Counted from the stretch's first letter, positions 25,017-33,323 are shown. The stretch is 33,323 nucleotides of DNA from an uncultured Paracoccaceae bacterium (GCA_938092015.1 CALKOT010000041.1:1-33323), one strand, 5' to 3'. The notes: generated by a model not told the origin, from the sequence alone. A program made the numbers and translations.

Positions 25017-26138
25017 ATGGCGAAACCTCTCGATGGCGTTCTGGTCGTCGCACTTGAACAGGCTGTCGCCGCACCCCTCTGCACCGCAAGGCTGGCTGAG
25101 GCAGGCGCGCGGGTCATCAAGATTGAGCGGCCAGAGGGCGACTTTGCGCGCGGTTACGACAAGGCCGCCAATGGCGTGTCGTCCTATTTCGCCTGGCTGA
25201 ATCAGGGCAAGGAAAGCATTGCGCTGGATCTGCGCGATCCTGATGATATGGCGCTGATGCAACGGCTGGTTAAGCGCGCAGATGTGTTTGTCCAAAACCT
25301 TGCCTTTGGCGCGGCCGGTCGTTTGGGATTGGGCGCGGATGATTTGCGCACAAAACGGCCAGAGCTGATCTATTGTTCTGTCTCTGGTTTTGGCTCACAC
25401 GGGCCGTATGCCGATCGTAAGGCTTATGACCTGCTGATGCAGGCAGAAAGCGGCATAGTCGCCACATCTGGCGGGCCAGGTGAGATGGGCCGCGTTGGCG
25501 CCTCGGTCGCCGATATCGGCACAGGCATCAACGCTTTTGGCGCAATCAGCGCGGCGCTGGTCCGTCAAGCACGCACCCGCGAAGGGGCAGAGATTGAGGT
25601 CGCTCTGTTCGATACGCTGGCCGAATGGATGACAGTCCCCCTCCTCCACCATGACTACGGTGGCAAGGCACCAGGCAGGATCGGCTTGGCCCATCCTTCC
25701 ATCGCCCCTTATGGCGCGTTCGAAACGGCGGATGGGAACCTTGTATTGATTTCCATCCAGTCGGACCGGGAATGGAAAGTGCTGGCGGCGGATGTTCTGG
25801 AAGATGCAGCATTGGGGGACGATCCCCGGTTCGCAACGAACAACGCCCGCGTCACCAACCGCGCCGCGACGGATGAAGCCGTCGGCGCTGCGTTTCGGCG
25901 CATGACTACCCCGGCACTGCGATCAGCGCTGGACACCGCGCGCATCGCATATGGGCAGGTCAATGAGGTGGCGGATCTGTCCAACCATCCTCATCTTCGC
26001 CGTTTCGATGTGGCGACTGAGGTCGGCACGGCCCGCATCCCGGCATCTGCGTCCCAATCAGACTGGACCGGGCCGGCACGGGCGCCGGGGATCAATTCGC
26101 ATGGCACCGCGATCCGCGCTGAGTTTTCTGAGACCTGA
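25017..26138 (+). CDS. CaiB/BaiF family (family III) CoA-transferase
   Basis: The 373-residue protein follows the family from 'LDGVLVVALEQAVAAPLCTARLAEAGARVIKIERPEGDFAR' through 'YFAWLNQGKESIALDLRDPDD', 'ADVFVQNLAFGAAGRLGLGADDLRTKRPELIYCSVSGFG' and 'GPYADRKAYDLLMQAESGI', where D138 sits at the position of the catalytic Asp. Family III enzymes move CoA between two carboxylic acids through an aspartyl-CoA anhydride. Sequence does not fix the donor or acceptor; a close resemblance to succinyl- or mesaconyl-type enzymes is possible. The gene stands alone about 100 bases after the IS remnant. The ribosome site is weak (AGGG close to the ATG). About 270 bases downstream show no gene. Confidence 0.88.
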   Translation: MAKPLDGVLVVALEQAVAAPLCTARLAEAGARVIKIERPEGDFARGYDKAANGVSSYFAWLNQGKESIALDLRDPDDMALMQRLVKRADVFVQNLAFGAAGRLGLGADDLRTKRPELIYCSVSGFGSHGPYADRKAYDLLMQAESGIVATSGGPGEMGRVGASVADIGTGINAFGAISAALVRQARTREGAEIEVALFDTLAEWMTVPLLHHDYGGKAPGRIGLAHPSIAPYGAFETADGNLVLISIQSDREWKVLAADVLEDAALGDDPRFATNNARVTNRAATDEAVGAAFRRMTTPALRSALDTARIAYGQVNEVADLSNHPHLRRFDVATEVGTARIPASASQSDWTGPARAPGINSHGTAIRAEFSET

Positions 26139-26406
26139 GAGCGGTTTCGCCTAAAGGCCACTGCGGTTCGCTGACCAAACGGACAGAATAGCTGCGAAGG
26201 TCCACTTAAACGCCTCAACACAAGGTAACGCCGGGCTGACAAGATAGTCCGGATTTCGGTTACCCACTAGGGATTGGGGCAATGATTACCCCGCGCGCTT
26301 GACATACGGAGTTCACGACAATCTCAGTTCAATACCACTTGGCCAAGACACATTCTGGATCGCACCGTTCGCCACGATCGATCTTACAAGGCTGGGATCG
26401 CCGCGA

Positions 26407-26808
26407 TTAGCGTGAGCTTCTGGTTGTGATGTAGGCGCCGTGGATCCAGCCATTCAAACCGGTGGCAGGATCGTAGACAGGCGCCCAGTCACCGCGCCAG
26501 TCGCCGTCAACTTCCAACTGATCGCCACCCTCAAGCACATCAATCATCCGATACGACAGGCCAGGCCCTGAACGAACGTTTACGAGCGAGCCTTGAACAT
26601 AGACTTCTTCGAAATAGGCGCCGCCAGCCTGCGCGGCGGGCACAACTGACAGGTTGTTCAGATCATGCGGATCAGGAAGGGGTAGATTTGAGATATGAGT
26701 AGGCGCGCGAGAGTTAATGATGGGAAGGTGATCCCTATCAACACGGCCATCGCTTGCCATCCAGATCACGATTGTGATCGTAGCAAGATATAACAATACT
26801 GCGCGCAT
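26407..26808 (-). CDS. Membrane-anchored or secreted SH3-domain protein
   Basis: The start at 26808 gives 133 residues and is chosen because GGGGGG lies just before that ATG and a hydrophobic N-terminal segment ('AVLLYLATITIVIWMAS') follows directly. An upstream ATG would add 39 unlikely residues. A bacterial SH3 domain covers about residues 68-130, with the diagnostic 'VNVRSGPGLSYRMIDVLEGGDQLEV' and 'GWIHGAYI'. Such domains in the periplasm bind peptidoglycan or partner proteins. The linker is Pro/Asp/Asn-rich. It is divergent from cobA, with about 160 bases between the starts. Confidence 0.8.
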   Translation of the reverse strand: MRAVLLYLATITIVIWMASDGRVDRDHLPIINSRAPTHISNLPLPDPHDLNNLSVVPAAQAGGAYFEEVYVQGSLVNVRSGPGLSYRMIDVLEGGDQLEVDGDWRGDWAPVYDPATGLNGWIHGAYITTRSSR

Positions 26809-26969
26809 AGCCCCCCGACAGAACAGGTGCGCATTCACCACACTCAACCTGTAAAGAGTATCATACCCCAGCTGATTAGAAAATAAGCAAATCCAGCGGC
26901 GGATGTGCATGTAGCAAATCCGCAAAGTTGGCTCTTTTCCCCGCTGATCTGGAACGGTAAGAGCGCGTT

Positions 26970-27776
26970 ATGAACGATATTTCATTGCCACCGCACCCAA
27001 CAGGCCAATGGCCAGAGCTTGCTCCTGGCTGGGTTTGGCTTGTCGGCGCAGGCCCGGGCGACCCGGGTTTACTAACGCTTAACGCACTTTCAGCCCTGCG
27101 TCAGGCGGACGTCATTGTGTATGACGCACTGGTGGAACCTGCCATTCTGGAATGGGCCCGCGCAGACGCTGAACTGATCCCGGCAGGCAAACGCGGCGGG
27201 CGACCTTCGCCCAAGCAACGCGACATCTCTTTGACGCTGGTCGAACTGGCGCGCGCCGGAAGGCGCGTTTTGCGACTGAAGGGCGGCGATCCGTTTGTCT
27301 TTGGCCGCGGCGGGGAAGAAGCAGAAACACTGGCTGATTCAGATGTGCCGTTCCGCATCATCCCAGGCATTTCAGCAGGCATCGGCGGGCTGGCCTATGC
27401 AGGCATTCCAGCGACGCACCGGGATGTTAACCAGACCCTGACGTTCCTTACCGGGCACGACCATACCGGTAAGGCGCCGCATGCGGTAAACTGGGCGGCG
27501 ATCGCAACCGGCAGTCAGGTCATCGTCATCTATATGGGGATGAAGCATCTTGATGAGATCGCGGCAAAGCTGATTGCCGCAGGGCGATCGGCGGACGAGC
27601 CGGTTGCAATCGTCATTCGCGCGACGACGGATGATCAAACTGTTCTGGAAACAACCCTATCCGCCGCCGCGAAAGAAGTCGGAGAGGCTGGATTGCTGGC
27701 TCCCGCTATCATCTGCATCGGGCGTGCGGTTGGCCTGCGCGATAAGCTGAACTGGTTTAATCCCGCCAAATCTTAG
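26970..27776 (+). CDS. cobA: Uroporphyrinogen-III C-methyltransferase (SUMT)
   Basis: The 268-residue protein is a single-domain SUMT. It has 'WLVGAGPGDPGLLTLNALSALRQADVIVYDALV' (SAM-binding start), 'GKRGGRPSPKQRDISLTLVELARAGRRVLRLKGGDPFVFGRGGEEAETL' and 'IIPGISAGIGGLAYAGIPATHRDVNQTLTFLTGHD'. It transfers two methyl groups from S-adenosylmethionine to uroporphyrinogen III to give precorrin-2, the entry to cobalamin and siroheme. It lacks the CysG dehydrogenase/chelatase part, so those steps need other genes. It stands alone here, with no cob or nir genes in the window. Siroheme supply for sulfite or nitrite reductase is one possible use; this cannot be decided from sequence. Confidence 0.93.
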   Translation: MNDISLPPHPTGQWPELAPGWVWLVGAGPGDPGLLTLNALSALRQADVIVYDALVEPAILEWARADAELIPAGKRGGRPSPKQRDISLTLVELARAGRRVLRLKGGDPFVFGRGGEEAETLADSDVPFRIIPGISAGIGGLAYAGIPATHRDVNQTLTFLTGHDHTGKAPHAVNWAAIATGSQVIVIYMGMKHLDEIAAKLIAAGRSADEPVAIVIRATTDDQTVLETTLSAAAKEVGEAGLLAPAIICIGRAVGLRDKLNWFNPAKS

Positions 27777-27797
27777 GTAGGACTAAGCCTCAACGGT

Positions 27798-28133
27798 TCA
27801 GGTTAGTAAAGCGATCGGCGCATCGTCTTCAACAGCGTAATCTACGGGGCCTTGCGCACCGTCGTCAGTGCGACGCTTGAAATCGTAGGTCGCAACGCCA
27901 TCCTCTGCCTTGGCAAACACGATAAGACAGCGGGCGATACGATCTTCGCCTTGCAGAATGTCGACATGACCGCGAAGGCGCGGAGCGTCATCCTCAGCCA
28001 CACTTAGCCCGTCGCGCCAGAATTTCAGTACAGGGTATGTTCCATCCACTGTCCGCACAGAAAAGGTCTGCGAGGACCGCTTTGGTTTGGCGGCATGCAA
28101 CGCATCCGCGATTTCAACCTGTAGATGTTCCAT
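27798..28133 (-). CDS. Conserved-looking hypothetical protein, 111 residues
   Basis: This small acidic cytoplasmic protein has no signal peptide, membrane segment or known motif. The pattern of beta-strand-like segments ('FSVRTVDGTYPVLKFWRDGL', 'RIARCLIVFAKAEDGVATYDFKRR') suggests a compact mixed fold. GGGGGG lies 3-8 bases before the ATG. It is convergent with cobA (21 bases apart) and lies 93 bases downstream of radC on the same strand, so it may be read from the radC transcript. GC-rich third positions match the neighbours, which supports it being real. Function not recognised. Confidence 0.7.
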   Translation of the reverse strand: MEHLQVEIADALHAAKPKRSSQTFSVRTVDGTYPVLKFWRDGLSVAEDDAPRLRGHVDILQGEDRIARCLIVFAKAEDGVATYDFKRRTDDGAQGPVDYAVEDDAPIALLT

Positions 28134-28226
28134 CTGCCCCCCGGAAGAGAATCTCTCTCAATATCGACGAGCGTAACGAGCCGCCGGCCACCGTCAATTG
28201 CCAAAAGGCACTTTCGCCTTTTGACG

Positions 28227-28955
28227 TCAGATATAGCCAATTGCCCGAAAGCTGATCGTGTCGCCCTTGCCGATCACAACGTGATCAATCAGCGCCAGAC
28301 CCAGTGTCTTGAGCGCCGCTTCGACCTGTTCTGTCATCTTGATATCTTCAGCCGATGGGGTCGGGTCCCCACTGGGGTGATTGTGGACAAGGATCAGCGA
28401 TGACGCGTTCAGCTCCAACGCGCGCTTGGCGACTTCGCGCGGGTAGACGGGCACATGATCTATGGTGCCACGCGCCTGCGGCTCATCCGCGATGAGAACA
28501 TTCTTGCGATCAAGGAACAGCACGCGAAATTCTTCAATCTCGCGATGTGACATCGCGGTCATGCAATAATCCATCAAGGCCAACCAATTCATCAGCGCCT
28601 CGCGGCCCATGACACGCCCTTGCGCCAGACGATGGGCGGCGGCCTCAACAATCTTGAACTCAAGCACCGCTGCATCGCCCAACCCTGTGACCGCCTTCAA
28701 CCGGGCGTCTGGGACCGAAATGACGTGGGCGAAATCGCCAAATTCCTGAAGCAACGCCTTGGCCAGTGGTTTCACATCACGCCTGGGAATTGCGCGAAAC
28801 AGGACAAGTTCCAACAATTCATAATCGGCCAAGGCAATGGCGCCTGCCCATTCAAACCGATCGCGCAACCGGGACCGGTGATTGTTATAGTGCGGTTCTT
28901 CTACCTTCAGCAGCGTTCCTTCGAACCCCGGTAGCGGTGCTTCACGAAAACCCAT
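28227..28955 (-). CDS. radC: RadC-family JAB/MPN-domain protein
   Basis: The 242-residue protein has the N-terminal helix-hairpin-helix region ('LADYELLELVLF...LGDAAVLEFK') and the C-terminal JAMM motif H191-x-H193-x10-D204 in 'HNHPSGDPTPSAED', the metal-binding signature of RadC. Despite the name, a DNA-repair role is not firmly shown for the family; a DNA-linked metallo-hydrolase is expected. The N-terminus 'PHYNNHRSRLRDRF' is the usual opening. It is divergent from greA across about 216 bases. Confidence 0.92.
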   Translation of the reverse strand: MGFREAPLPGFEGTLLKVEEPHYNNHRSRLRDRFEWAGAIALADYELLELVLFRAIPRRDVKPLAKALLQEFGDFAHVISVPDARLKAVTGLGDAAVLEFKIVEAAAHRLAQGRVMGREALMNWLALMDYCMTAMSHREIEEFRVLFLDRKNVLIADEPQARGTIDHVPVYPREVAKRALELNASSLILVHNHPSGDPTPSAEDIKMTEQVEAALKTLGLALIDHVVIGKGDTISFRAIGYI

Positions 28956-29171
28956 CGTATTTAACCAACCTACTTTGCATTCAGCACAAATTACCCAGAA
29001 AGAATTTAGGGACTGTTAAGCCGCGCGAAATGTGTAAGCTCCAAAGGGTCCCGATCAATCGCTTGCGCTGGGACCGCAGCGATTCTAGTGTCTCATCAAA
29101 GCAGCAGGGCGCGTCTGAGCTGGACACAAAACCGGCAAGGCGCGCCCGCTGTGCTGAATAGGGACGCGAAA

Positions 29172-29648
29172 ATGGTAGAAAAAGTACCAGTTACCGTGGG
29201 CGGATACGAAGCCCTGAACGAAGAACTGAAAGACCTGAAATCGGTGCAGCGCCCGGACGTGATCCGCGCCATCGCAGAAGCGCGTGAGCATGGCGATCTA
29301 TCCGAGAACGCCGAATATCATGCCGCACGCGAAAAGCAGAGCTTCATTGAAGGCCGCATAAAAGAACTGGAAGGCCTGATCAGCCGCGCCGATGTCATCG
29401 ACCCCGCTAAAATGAGCGGCGACAGCATCAAGTTTGGCGCGACCATCAATCTGGTCGACGAAGATACGGACGAAGAAAAAACCTATCAGATCGTTGGCGA
29501 GCCTGAGGCTAATATCGAAACCGGGAAACTGAACATTAAATCGCCACTTGCCCGCGCCCTGATTGGCAAGGAAGAAGGCGATAGCGTCGAAGTGATGACG
29601 CCCGGTGGCGGCAAAAGCTATGAAATCCTCTCGGTGATATACAAGTAA
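29172..29648 (+). CDS. greA: Transcription elongation factor GreA
   Basis: The 158-residue protein is the usual GreA length when started at ATG 29172 ('[20 protein letters not shown]'). An ATG 84 bases upstream would add 28 residues that no GreA has. The N-terminal coiled coil carries the conserved '[22 protein letters not shown]' with the tip acidic residues that reach the polymerase active site. The C-terminal FKBP-like domain contains '[19 protein letters not shown]'-type sequence ('[14 protein letters not shown]'). GreA restarts backtracked RNA polymerase by stimulating transcript cleavage. A GC hairpin and a further gene follow on the same strand. Confidence 0.95.
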   Translation: MVEKVPVTVGGYEALNEELKDLKSVQRPDVIRAIAEAREHGDLSENAEYHAAREKQSFIEGRIKELEGLISRADVIDPAKMSGDSIKFGATINLVDEDTDEEKTYQIVGEPEANIETGKLNIKSPLARALIGKEEGDSVEVMTPGGGKSYEILSVIYK

Positions 29649-29657
29649 CTCTCTGAC

Positions 29658-29670
29658 GGGGCGCTGCCCC
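29658..29670 (+). other. Short GC hairpin after greA
   Basis: GGGGC-GCT-GCCCC forms a compact 5-bp stem 10 bases after the greA stop. No T-run follows, so termination would be partial at best. It lies just before the ATG at 29682 of the next gene and might limit its translation or protect greA mRNA. Confidence 0.4.
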
Positions 29671-29681
29671 AAGGCGAACGA

Positions 29682-30779
29682 ATGGCCACGAATAAAACTG
29701 ACGTTGCGCCGAAATCGCCCTTTTAGGGTCTGCGCAAGGCGAAAGGCCTGCGAAGACAATCCCGCGCTTTCCTGCTGGCTGGCGGGCTTTCGCTGCTGTG
29801 GGTCGTTTGCGTCATCGCTTATGCTGCTGGGTTCTTTGGCCTTCTGGACGCTGCTGTCCTGGCGCCGCGCCCTGCCGCTGCGCTTGAGGTCGCCCGGTTT
29901 CTTCTTGCGGCGTTCGCGCCAATAGCGCTGTTTTTCTATGGTGCCCTCCTCAGCCAGAAGGCAGAGGAAATCCGCGTTGAAACCGCCCGTCTGTCTTCGG
30001 CCATCGACGCCTTACGCCATTCCGTAGCGCCGCGCGCAATGCCGACGGCGAATGATCTGGCAGACGCACTGACCGTCGCCGCGCGGACAACGATGTCGGA
30101 AGAAAAAGCCGCGTTGGTTGCCGGTCTAACCCGTCTTGACGGGGCGCTGGCCGAAACCCAGTCGATGATGGATGAGTTGACCCAGCGCGAAAGCAAGGCG
30201 CGCCGGGCGGCCAAGAAGACAAACGGCCCGCCAACGCTGGTCGACAATGACCAGCCCGCCCTGCCCTTTGCAGGCGACAGCGATGTGTCAGCGGAAACCT
30301 CTGTCGAAATCTCGTGGGCCAACGTCGTTCGGGCGCTCGACTTCCCGCGCGATGAAAAGGATGAGGACGGGTTCGCCGTATTACGGCAGGTCGTGTCCGA
30401 CCATGAATTTGCGTCACTGCTTCGAGCCGCCGAAGACACATTAAGCCTGCTGTCCGAAGAAGGCCTGTATATGGAGGATCTGTCGCCCACAAAGGCGCCT
30501 CTCTCCGTATGGAAGCGCTATGCCGATGGCGAAAGCGGCGAAAGCGTCGCCAGCATTGGCGGGATCGATGATGAGGTTGCGCTGGCCCTCGCCCGATCAA
30601 AGATGCGCACCGATCCGGTATTCCGCGACACGGCGATGCATTTTCTGCGCCGCTTTGATCGCCTAATCGTTCGTATGTTCACCGAACTGGGCGAAGATGC
30701 GATGGTGCTTGAGGTCGCCGACAGCCGCACAGGCCGCGCCTTCATGGTCGCAGCCCGGGTCATGGGCGTTTTCGACTGA
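29682..30779 (+). pseudogene. Membrane-anchored coiled/helical protein gene interrupted by an early amber codon
   Basis: An ATG at 29682 begins 'MATNKTDVAPKSPF', meets TAG at 29724-29726 and then continues in the same frame, with strong coding character, to 30777. The continuation has a basic stretch, two membrane helices ('AFLLAGGLSLLWVVCVIAYAAGFFGLL' and 'FLLAAFAPIALFFYGALL'), a helical region rich in Ala/Arg/Glu ('EIRVETARLSSAIDALRHS') and a soluble C-terminal domain of about 165 residues. No ATG, GTG or TTG lies between the TAG and 30039, and a start at 30039 would delete both helices. Either the gene is inactivated by one point change (for example TTG, TGG or CAG to TAG) or the base is an error. 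I do not recognise the family; it resembles conserved roseobacter membrane proteins next to greA. The next gene follows 12 bases later. Confidence 0.7.
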
Positions 30780-30791
30780 AGGGGGGCTTCG

Positions 30792-31025
30792 ATGTTCACC
30801 ATAGAACATCTCTTCGACGCATCACTGGTCACGCTGGTTGATGAAGGCGATCCGGCGCTGCGCGAAGACGTGAAAATCCGCGTTACGGAAGACTATGTCT
30901 CAGTCGAGCAATACGATGCGATGCACGATGAAACCAAAACAGTCACCCTGTCGATGAGCCAGCTTCGAGACCTGCAGGCTGCTTTGAACCTGCCTGAAGG
31001 CAGCTATCGCCTGAAGCCGGAATAG
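30792..31025 (+). CDS. Small conserved-looking protein, 77 residues
   Basis: This acidic cytoplasmic protein starts 'MFTIEHLFDASLVTLVDEGDP' and ends 'ALNLPEGSYRLKPE'. GGGGGG lies 5 bases before the ATG. It lies 12 bases downstream of the interrupted membrane-protein gene on the same strand, so the two form one unit. If the upstream gene is silent, this one may suffer polar loss of expression. No known motif; strand-rich predicted fold. Its steady coding bias makes it a real gene. Confidence 0.78.
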   Translation: MFTIEHLFDASLVTLVDEGDPALREDVKIRVTEDYVSVEQYDAMHDETKTVTLSMSQLRDLQAALNLPEGSYRLKPE

Positions 31026-31494
31026 ACGGCGCAGCTAGCCTATTCTCCCCTTCGCCCTTTTTCTGAAGACGGAACAAACTCAGTTTCCGGCATTGCATCA
31101 GAAAAATATATCAGGGGCCTTTGTCGCCCATCCTTCTCGTATTGATGAACTCGCGCGCCCGCACTGTCACCGTGCCAGAGGCAGCAACCGAAGGCGAAAG
31201 TCTGCCGTGCTTGATCTACAACAGCCGTGGCAGTGCAGAACTTCAAGACGAAAAGGGTCACATGGATCACCAAAGAGATCAGCGCAGAAACTGTAACCAG
31301 ATGGCAAAACTGCACCTGTCAGTGCATTGTGCCGGGCGTGCCCTTTACCCCAGATAGCCTGTAGCGTTGTGATCTATGTCGCAATGCATGACGCGCAGCC
31401 AAAAGGGACTGCCATCAGTTGCTTTGTCTAAGCGTGTAGAGGAACCTTCGGGACGCTGTTTGGCTTGCAAGCTATAGATCAAACAGAGAATAAA
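31026..31494. other. Intergenic stretch, no convincing gene
   Basis: About 470 bases follow the 77-residue protein. A minus-strand open frame (31040-31315) begins with GTG, has no good ribosome site and resembles no family I know. I saw no tRNA or insertion element here. The last part becomes AT-rich and leads into the small-RNA promoter. Confidence 0.5.
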
Positions 31495-31521
31495 TTGTGA
31501 CGACCATCTTCTCACTATAAT
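31495..31521 (+). promoter_or_regulatory. Promoter for the small-RNA candidate
   Basis: A perfect -10 box TATAAT (31516-31521) has TTGTGA (31495-31500) upstream with a short 15-base spacer. The local sequence is AT-rich. The -10 is far better than others in the window; transcription would begin near 31528. Confidence 0.5.
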
Positions 31522-31527
31522 TATTAC

Positions 31528-31625
31528 AATGACTTAGCTCTACTTTCATATGTGAAAGGTTTTGACCTACGCCTGAATTAGGCCTCCTTAAAGCTGTGCT
31601 TTTCAGGCGCTACCAGCGCCTTTTT
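31528..31625 (+). ncRNA. Candidate small RNA with four consecutive hairpins
   Basis: The predicted transcript of about 98 nucleotides runs from a consensus -10 box to a Rho-independent terminator. It contains CTTTCA-TATG-TGAAAG (31543-31558), GCCT-GAATT-AGGC (31571-31583), AAAGC-TGT-GCTTT (31590-31602) and the terminator hairpin. Between the second and third hairpins lies an unpaired CTCCTT (31584-31589), complementary to Shine-Dalgarno sequences. No open frame of any length fits. This is the layout of trans-acting anti-SD small RNAs known in alphaproteobacteria, but I do not recognise a named family. It might instead be a leader of the lipoprotein gene that begins 150 bases further on. Confidence 0.5.
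31605..31625 (+). terminator. Rho-independent terminator
   Basis: AGGCGC (31605-31610), loop TACCA and GCGCCT (31616-31621) form a perfect 6-bp stem followed by TTTTT. It is the clearest intrinsic terminator in the window and lies more than 580 bases after the nearest upstream gene, so it most likely ends the small-RNA transcript. Confidence 0.75.
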
Positions 31626-31776
31626 ATCAAGGCGCGATCACTACTCCAATCACGGCCTCTTGCATGAAGCCGCGGCCATCGCACTGGATTGAATGCCGAT
31701 TCTCTGCCAACAAATTCGCGCTGAACGAGTGCCCGCTGCGGGGGTGGCCATCACGATGTGAACAGGGGATAGAAAT

Positions 31777-33282
31777 TTGACCAATATGTTTCGGGCCTGC
31801 GCCCTGATCACCATTGCTGCTCTGGCGGCTTGCGGCGAAAAACCCCGCGCACCGGACCTCAGCCAGCTGTACGACAATGCGGCCAGCATCGAAAGCCAGC
31901 AGCGCCGCCCAGTGATCTCAATCCCTGGCACCATTGGATCGAAACTGATCGTGAAGGATACTGGCGAAGCAATCTGGGGCGGCGACGATGGCCTGTCGAT
32001 CGATCCCGAAGTGCCCGAGAACATGCGCAAGATCGCCCTGCCCTTCTCAAAAGGCGATGAACCGCTGCGGCGACTGCGCGACAACATCAAACCCAACGGG
32101 GTGTTGAGGGTTGCGAAAGCCTCGGTCTTTGGGACCATTCTTGAGGTCGATGTTTATCAGGGCGTCATCTCAACCCTGATCGCCGGTGGCTTTGATTTCC
32201 GTCAGACCCGCGAAGAGGAAATCTTGGATCGTAAGATCAACCTGGACAGTTTTGAGTTTCCGTATGACTGGCGGCGCGACATTGTCGAAGCAGCGCAGGA
32301 TCTGGACTATTTCATCAAGCGCAAATCGGAACAGGTGTATGAGACCCGCCAGCAGGTCTTCGGTGATGAAGCCCGCCGACCCAAGTTCGATCTCGTCGCC
32401 CACTCCATGGGTGGTCTCGTGGCGCGCTACTATCTGATGTACGGCGCGGCTGATTTGCCAAAGGACGGTTCACTGCCGGAGCTGACCTGGGCCGGGGCGA
32501 AGAACATCAACACCGTCGTCTTCATTGCGCCACCAAACTCAGGTTCGATCCTGTCCTTCGAAAATCTCGTGAATGGCAAATCCTTCGGCCCGCTGCAGCC
32601 ATTCTATGAACCTGCGCTGCTCGGCACCCAGGTTTCAGTTTACCAGCTTTTCCCCCGCACGCGGCATAAGCGCGTGACCATCAAAGGCAAAGAAGAGGTT
32701 GTGGACATCTTCGATGCTGAGAACTGGGACAAAAACGGCTGGGGGCTGATGAACCCGGAACAAGACATGGTACTTGAGATTCTGATGCCGAAAGAGCCAG
32801 ACGCCGCTGCCCGCCGCGCCCGGGCCAAGTTGCATTTGAAGAAGGTCCTCGCCCGCGCCGATCAGTTCCAGCGCGCTATGGACCGGCCTACTTCTTTGCC
32901 CGACGATATCGAAGCCTATCTTGTTGTTGGCGGCGGCTACGAAACGCCTGCAGCAGGTGAGTTCATCGCAGAAACCGGGCGGCTGGAAATCTCCAAACTG
33001 GAAGAAGGCGATGGCGTGGTCCTACGGGCAAGCTCTCTTCTGGATGAACGACAGGACGGCAATTATACCTTGCGCCTCAGGGCGCCCGTCCGGTTCCGGC
33101 GTGTGCTGCTGTTGCCGGAAGAGCATGTCGACATCACGAAAAGCGCCGTTTTTGGCGACAATCTTCTCTATTGGTTATTGGAAGGCCAACGCACCGGAGA
33201 GCAACTAGCGAGACCAAGCCACCTTTCCGGACCAGCAAAACCAGCGACCATCCAGCCAGACGCGGAAGTTGGCGGAACCTGA
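31777..33282 (+). CDS. LCAT/PGAP1-like alpha/beta hydrolase, predicted lipoprotein
   Basis: The start is the TTG at 31777: AGGGGA lies exactly 7 bases before it, whereas the in-frame ATG three codons later is 16 bases away. The 501-residue product has a lipoprotein signal ('FRACALITIAALAAC', lipid-modified Cys19), so it is membrane-tethered on the periplasmic side. The hydrolase core shows 'RRPVISIPGTIGSKLIV' (oxyanion strand) and the nucleophile elbow 'DLVAHSMGGLVARYYLMYG' with Ser210, preceded by 'FEFPYDWRRDIVEAAQDLDYFI', a block typical of lecithin:cholesterol acyltransferase relatives. It probably cleaves or transfers acyl chains of lipids. The C-terminal 130 residues look like a separate beta-rich domain. 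The acid and His of the triad were not placed. The last 41 bases of the window hold nothing recognisable. Confidence 0.83.
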   Translation: MTNMFRACALITIAALAACGEKPRAPDLSQLYDNAASIESQQRRPVISIPGTIGSKLIVKDTGEAIWGGDDGLSIDPEVPENMRKIALPFSKGDEPLRRLRDNIKPNGVLRVAKASVFGTILEVDVYQGVISTLIAGGFDFRQTREEEILDRKINLDSFEFPYDWRRDIVEAAQDLDYFIKRKSEQVYETRQQVFGDEARRPKFDLVAHSMGGLVARYYLMYGAADLPKDGSLPELTWAGAKNINTVVFIAPPNSGSILSFENLVNGKSFGPLQPFYEPALLGTQVSVYQLFPRTRHKRVTIKGKEEVVDIFDAENWDKNGWGLMNPEQDMVLEILMPKEPDAAARRARAKLHLKKVLARADQFQRAMDRPTSLPDDIEAYLVVGGGYETPAAGEFIAETGRLEISKLEEGDGVVLRASSLLDERQDGNYTLRLRAPVRFRRVLLLPEEHVDITKSAVFGDNLLYWLLEGQRTGEQLARPSHLSGPAKPATIQPDAEVGGT

Positions 33283-33323
33283 CAGTACGCTACCTGGTCA
33301 AAGAACATTTGGCGCGCGGACCG

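Noticed and set aside
26299-26304. TTGACA box upstream of the SH3 gene region, plus strand
   Set aside because: No acceptable -10 box lies 16-18 bases downstream and no plus-strand gene follows closely.
29088-29171. 28-residue N-terminal extension of GreA
   Set aside because: GreA proteins begin at the position of ATG 29172; the extension is not GreA-like and has no better ribosome site.
31040-31315. 91-codon minus-strand frame with a hydrophobic start
   Set aside because: It begins with GTG without a ribosome site and has mixed composition; no family recognised.

Overview
The window looks like chromosome from an alphaproteobacterium, most likely a marine Rhodobacterales (roseobacter-type) member. 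This is inferred from gene content and base use (sulfoacetaldehyde acetyltransferase, a cytoplasmic SoeABC-type sulfite dehydrogenase, methanethiol oxidase, TRAP transporter genes, GC-rich codons). No rRNA, tRNA or CRISPR array was seen.

Layout. 1-630: 3' part of an IS5-family transposase cut by the window edge. 1001-2320: a conspicuously AT-rich PQQ-type sugar dehydrogenase homologue, probably acquired. 2620-4692: methanethiol oxidase (SBP56/MtoX) with a short-spaced polytopic membrane partner. 4909-6669: two tail-to-tail EamA-type transporters. 6956-11581: a wrecked TRAP-transporter/two-component locus. It holds dctM without its N-terminus and with a frameshift, a dctB N-terminus, a dctD C-terminus and a dctP with a stop codon, all around an intact acyl-CoA ligase gene. 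11665-18990: a minus-strand cluster xsc - tauE-like - soeA - soeB - soeC. 19188-21567: three overlapping membrane-protein genes (two paralogous TauE/SafE-type proteins and one BASS-like protein). 21776-24023: a small unknown gene and a TetR regulator divergent from an NAD-dependent reductase, with palindromes between them. 24156-24924: a decayed IS5-family element. 25017-33282: CaiB-type CoA transferase, SH3 protein, cobA, a small unknown gene, radC, greA, a membrane/coiled protein gene interrupted by an early amber codon, a 77-aa protein, a candidate small RNA and an LCAT-like lipoprotein.

How the genes work together. Xsc cleaves sulfoacetaldehyde to acetyl phosphate and sulfite. The sulfite can be oxidised to sulfate by SoeABC at the inner face of the membrane or exported by the TauE-like protein. 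The dctP gene downstream had its own promoter and may once have fed this module, but it is now broken. MtoX nearby oxidises methanethiol, another organosulfur intermediate common in the sea. The 7-21.6 kb stretch therefore reads as an organosulfur-degradation region in which the uptake system has decayed while the catabolic enzymes remain intact.

The observations most worth following are the end-swapped dct remnants with a perfect 20-bp palindrome at one junction, the four-hairpin small-RNA candidate near 31.5 kb, the mtoX-linked His-rich membrane protein, and the amber-interrupted gene behind greA.
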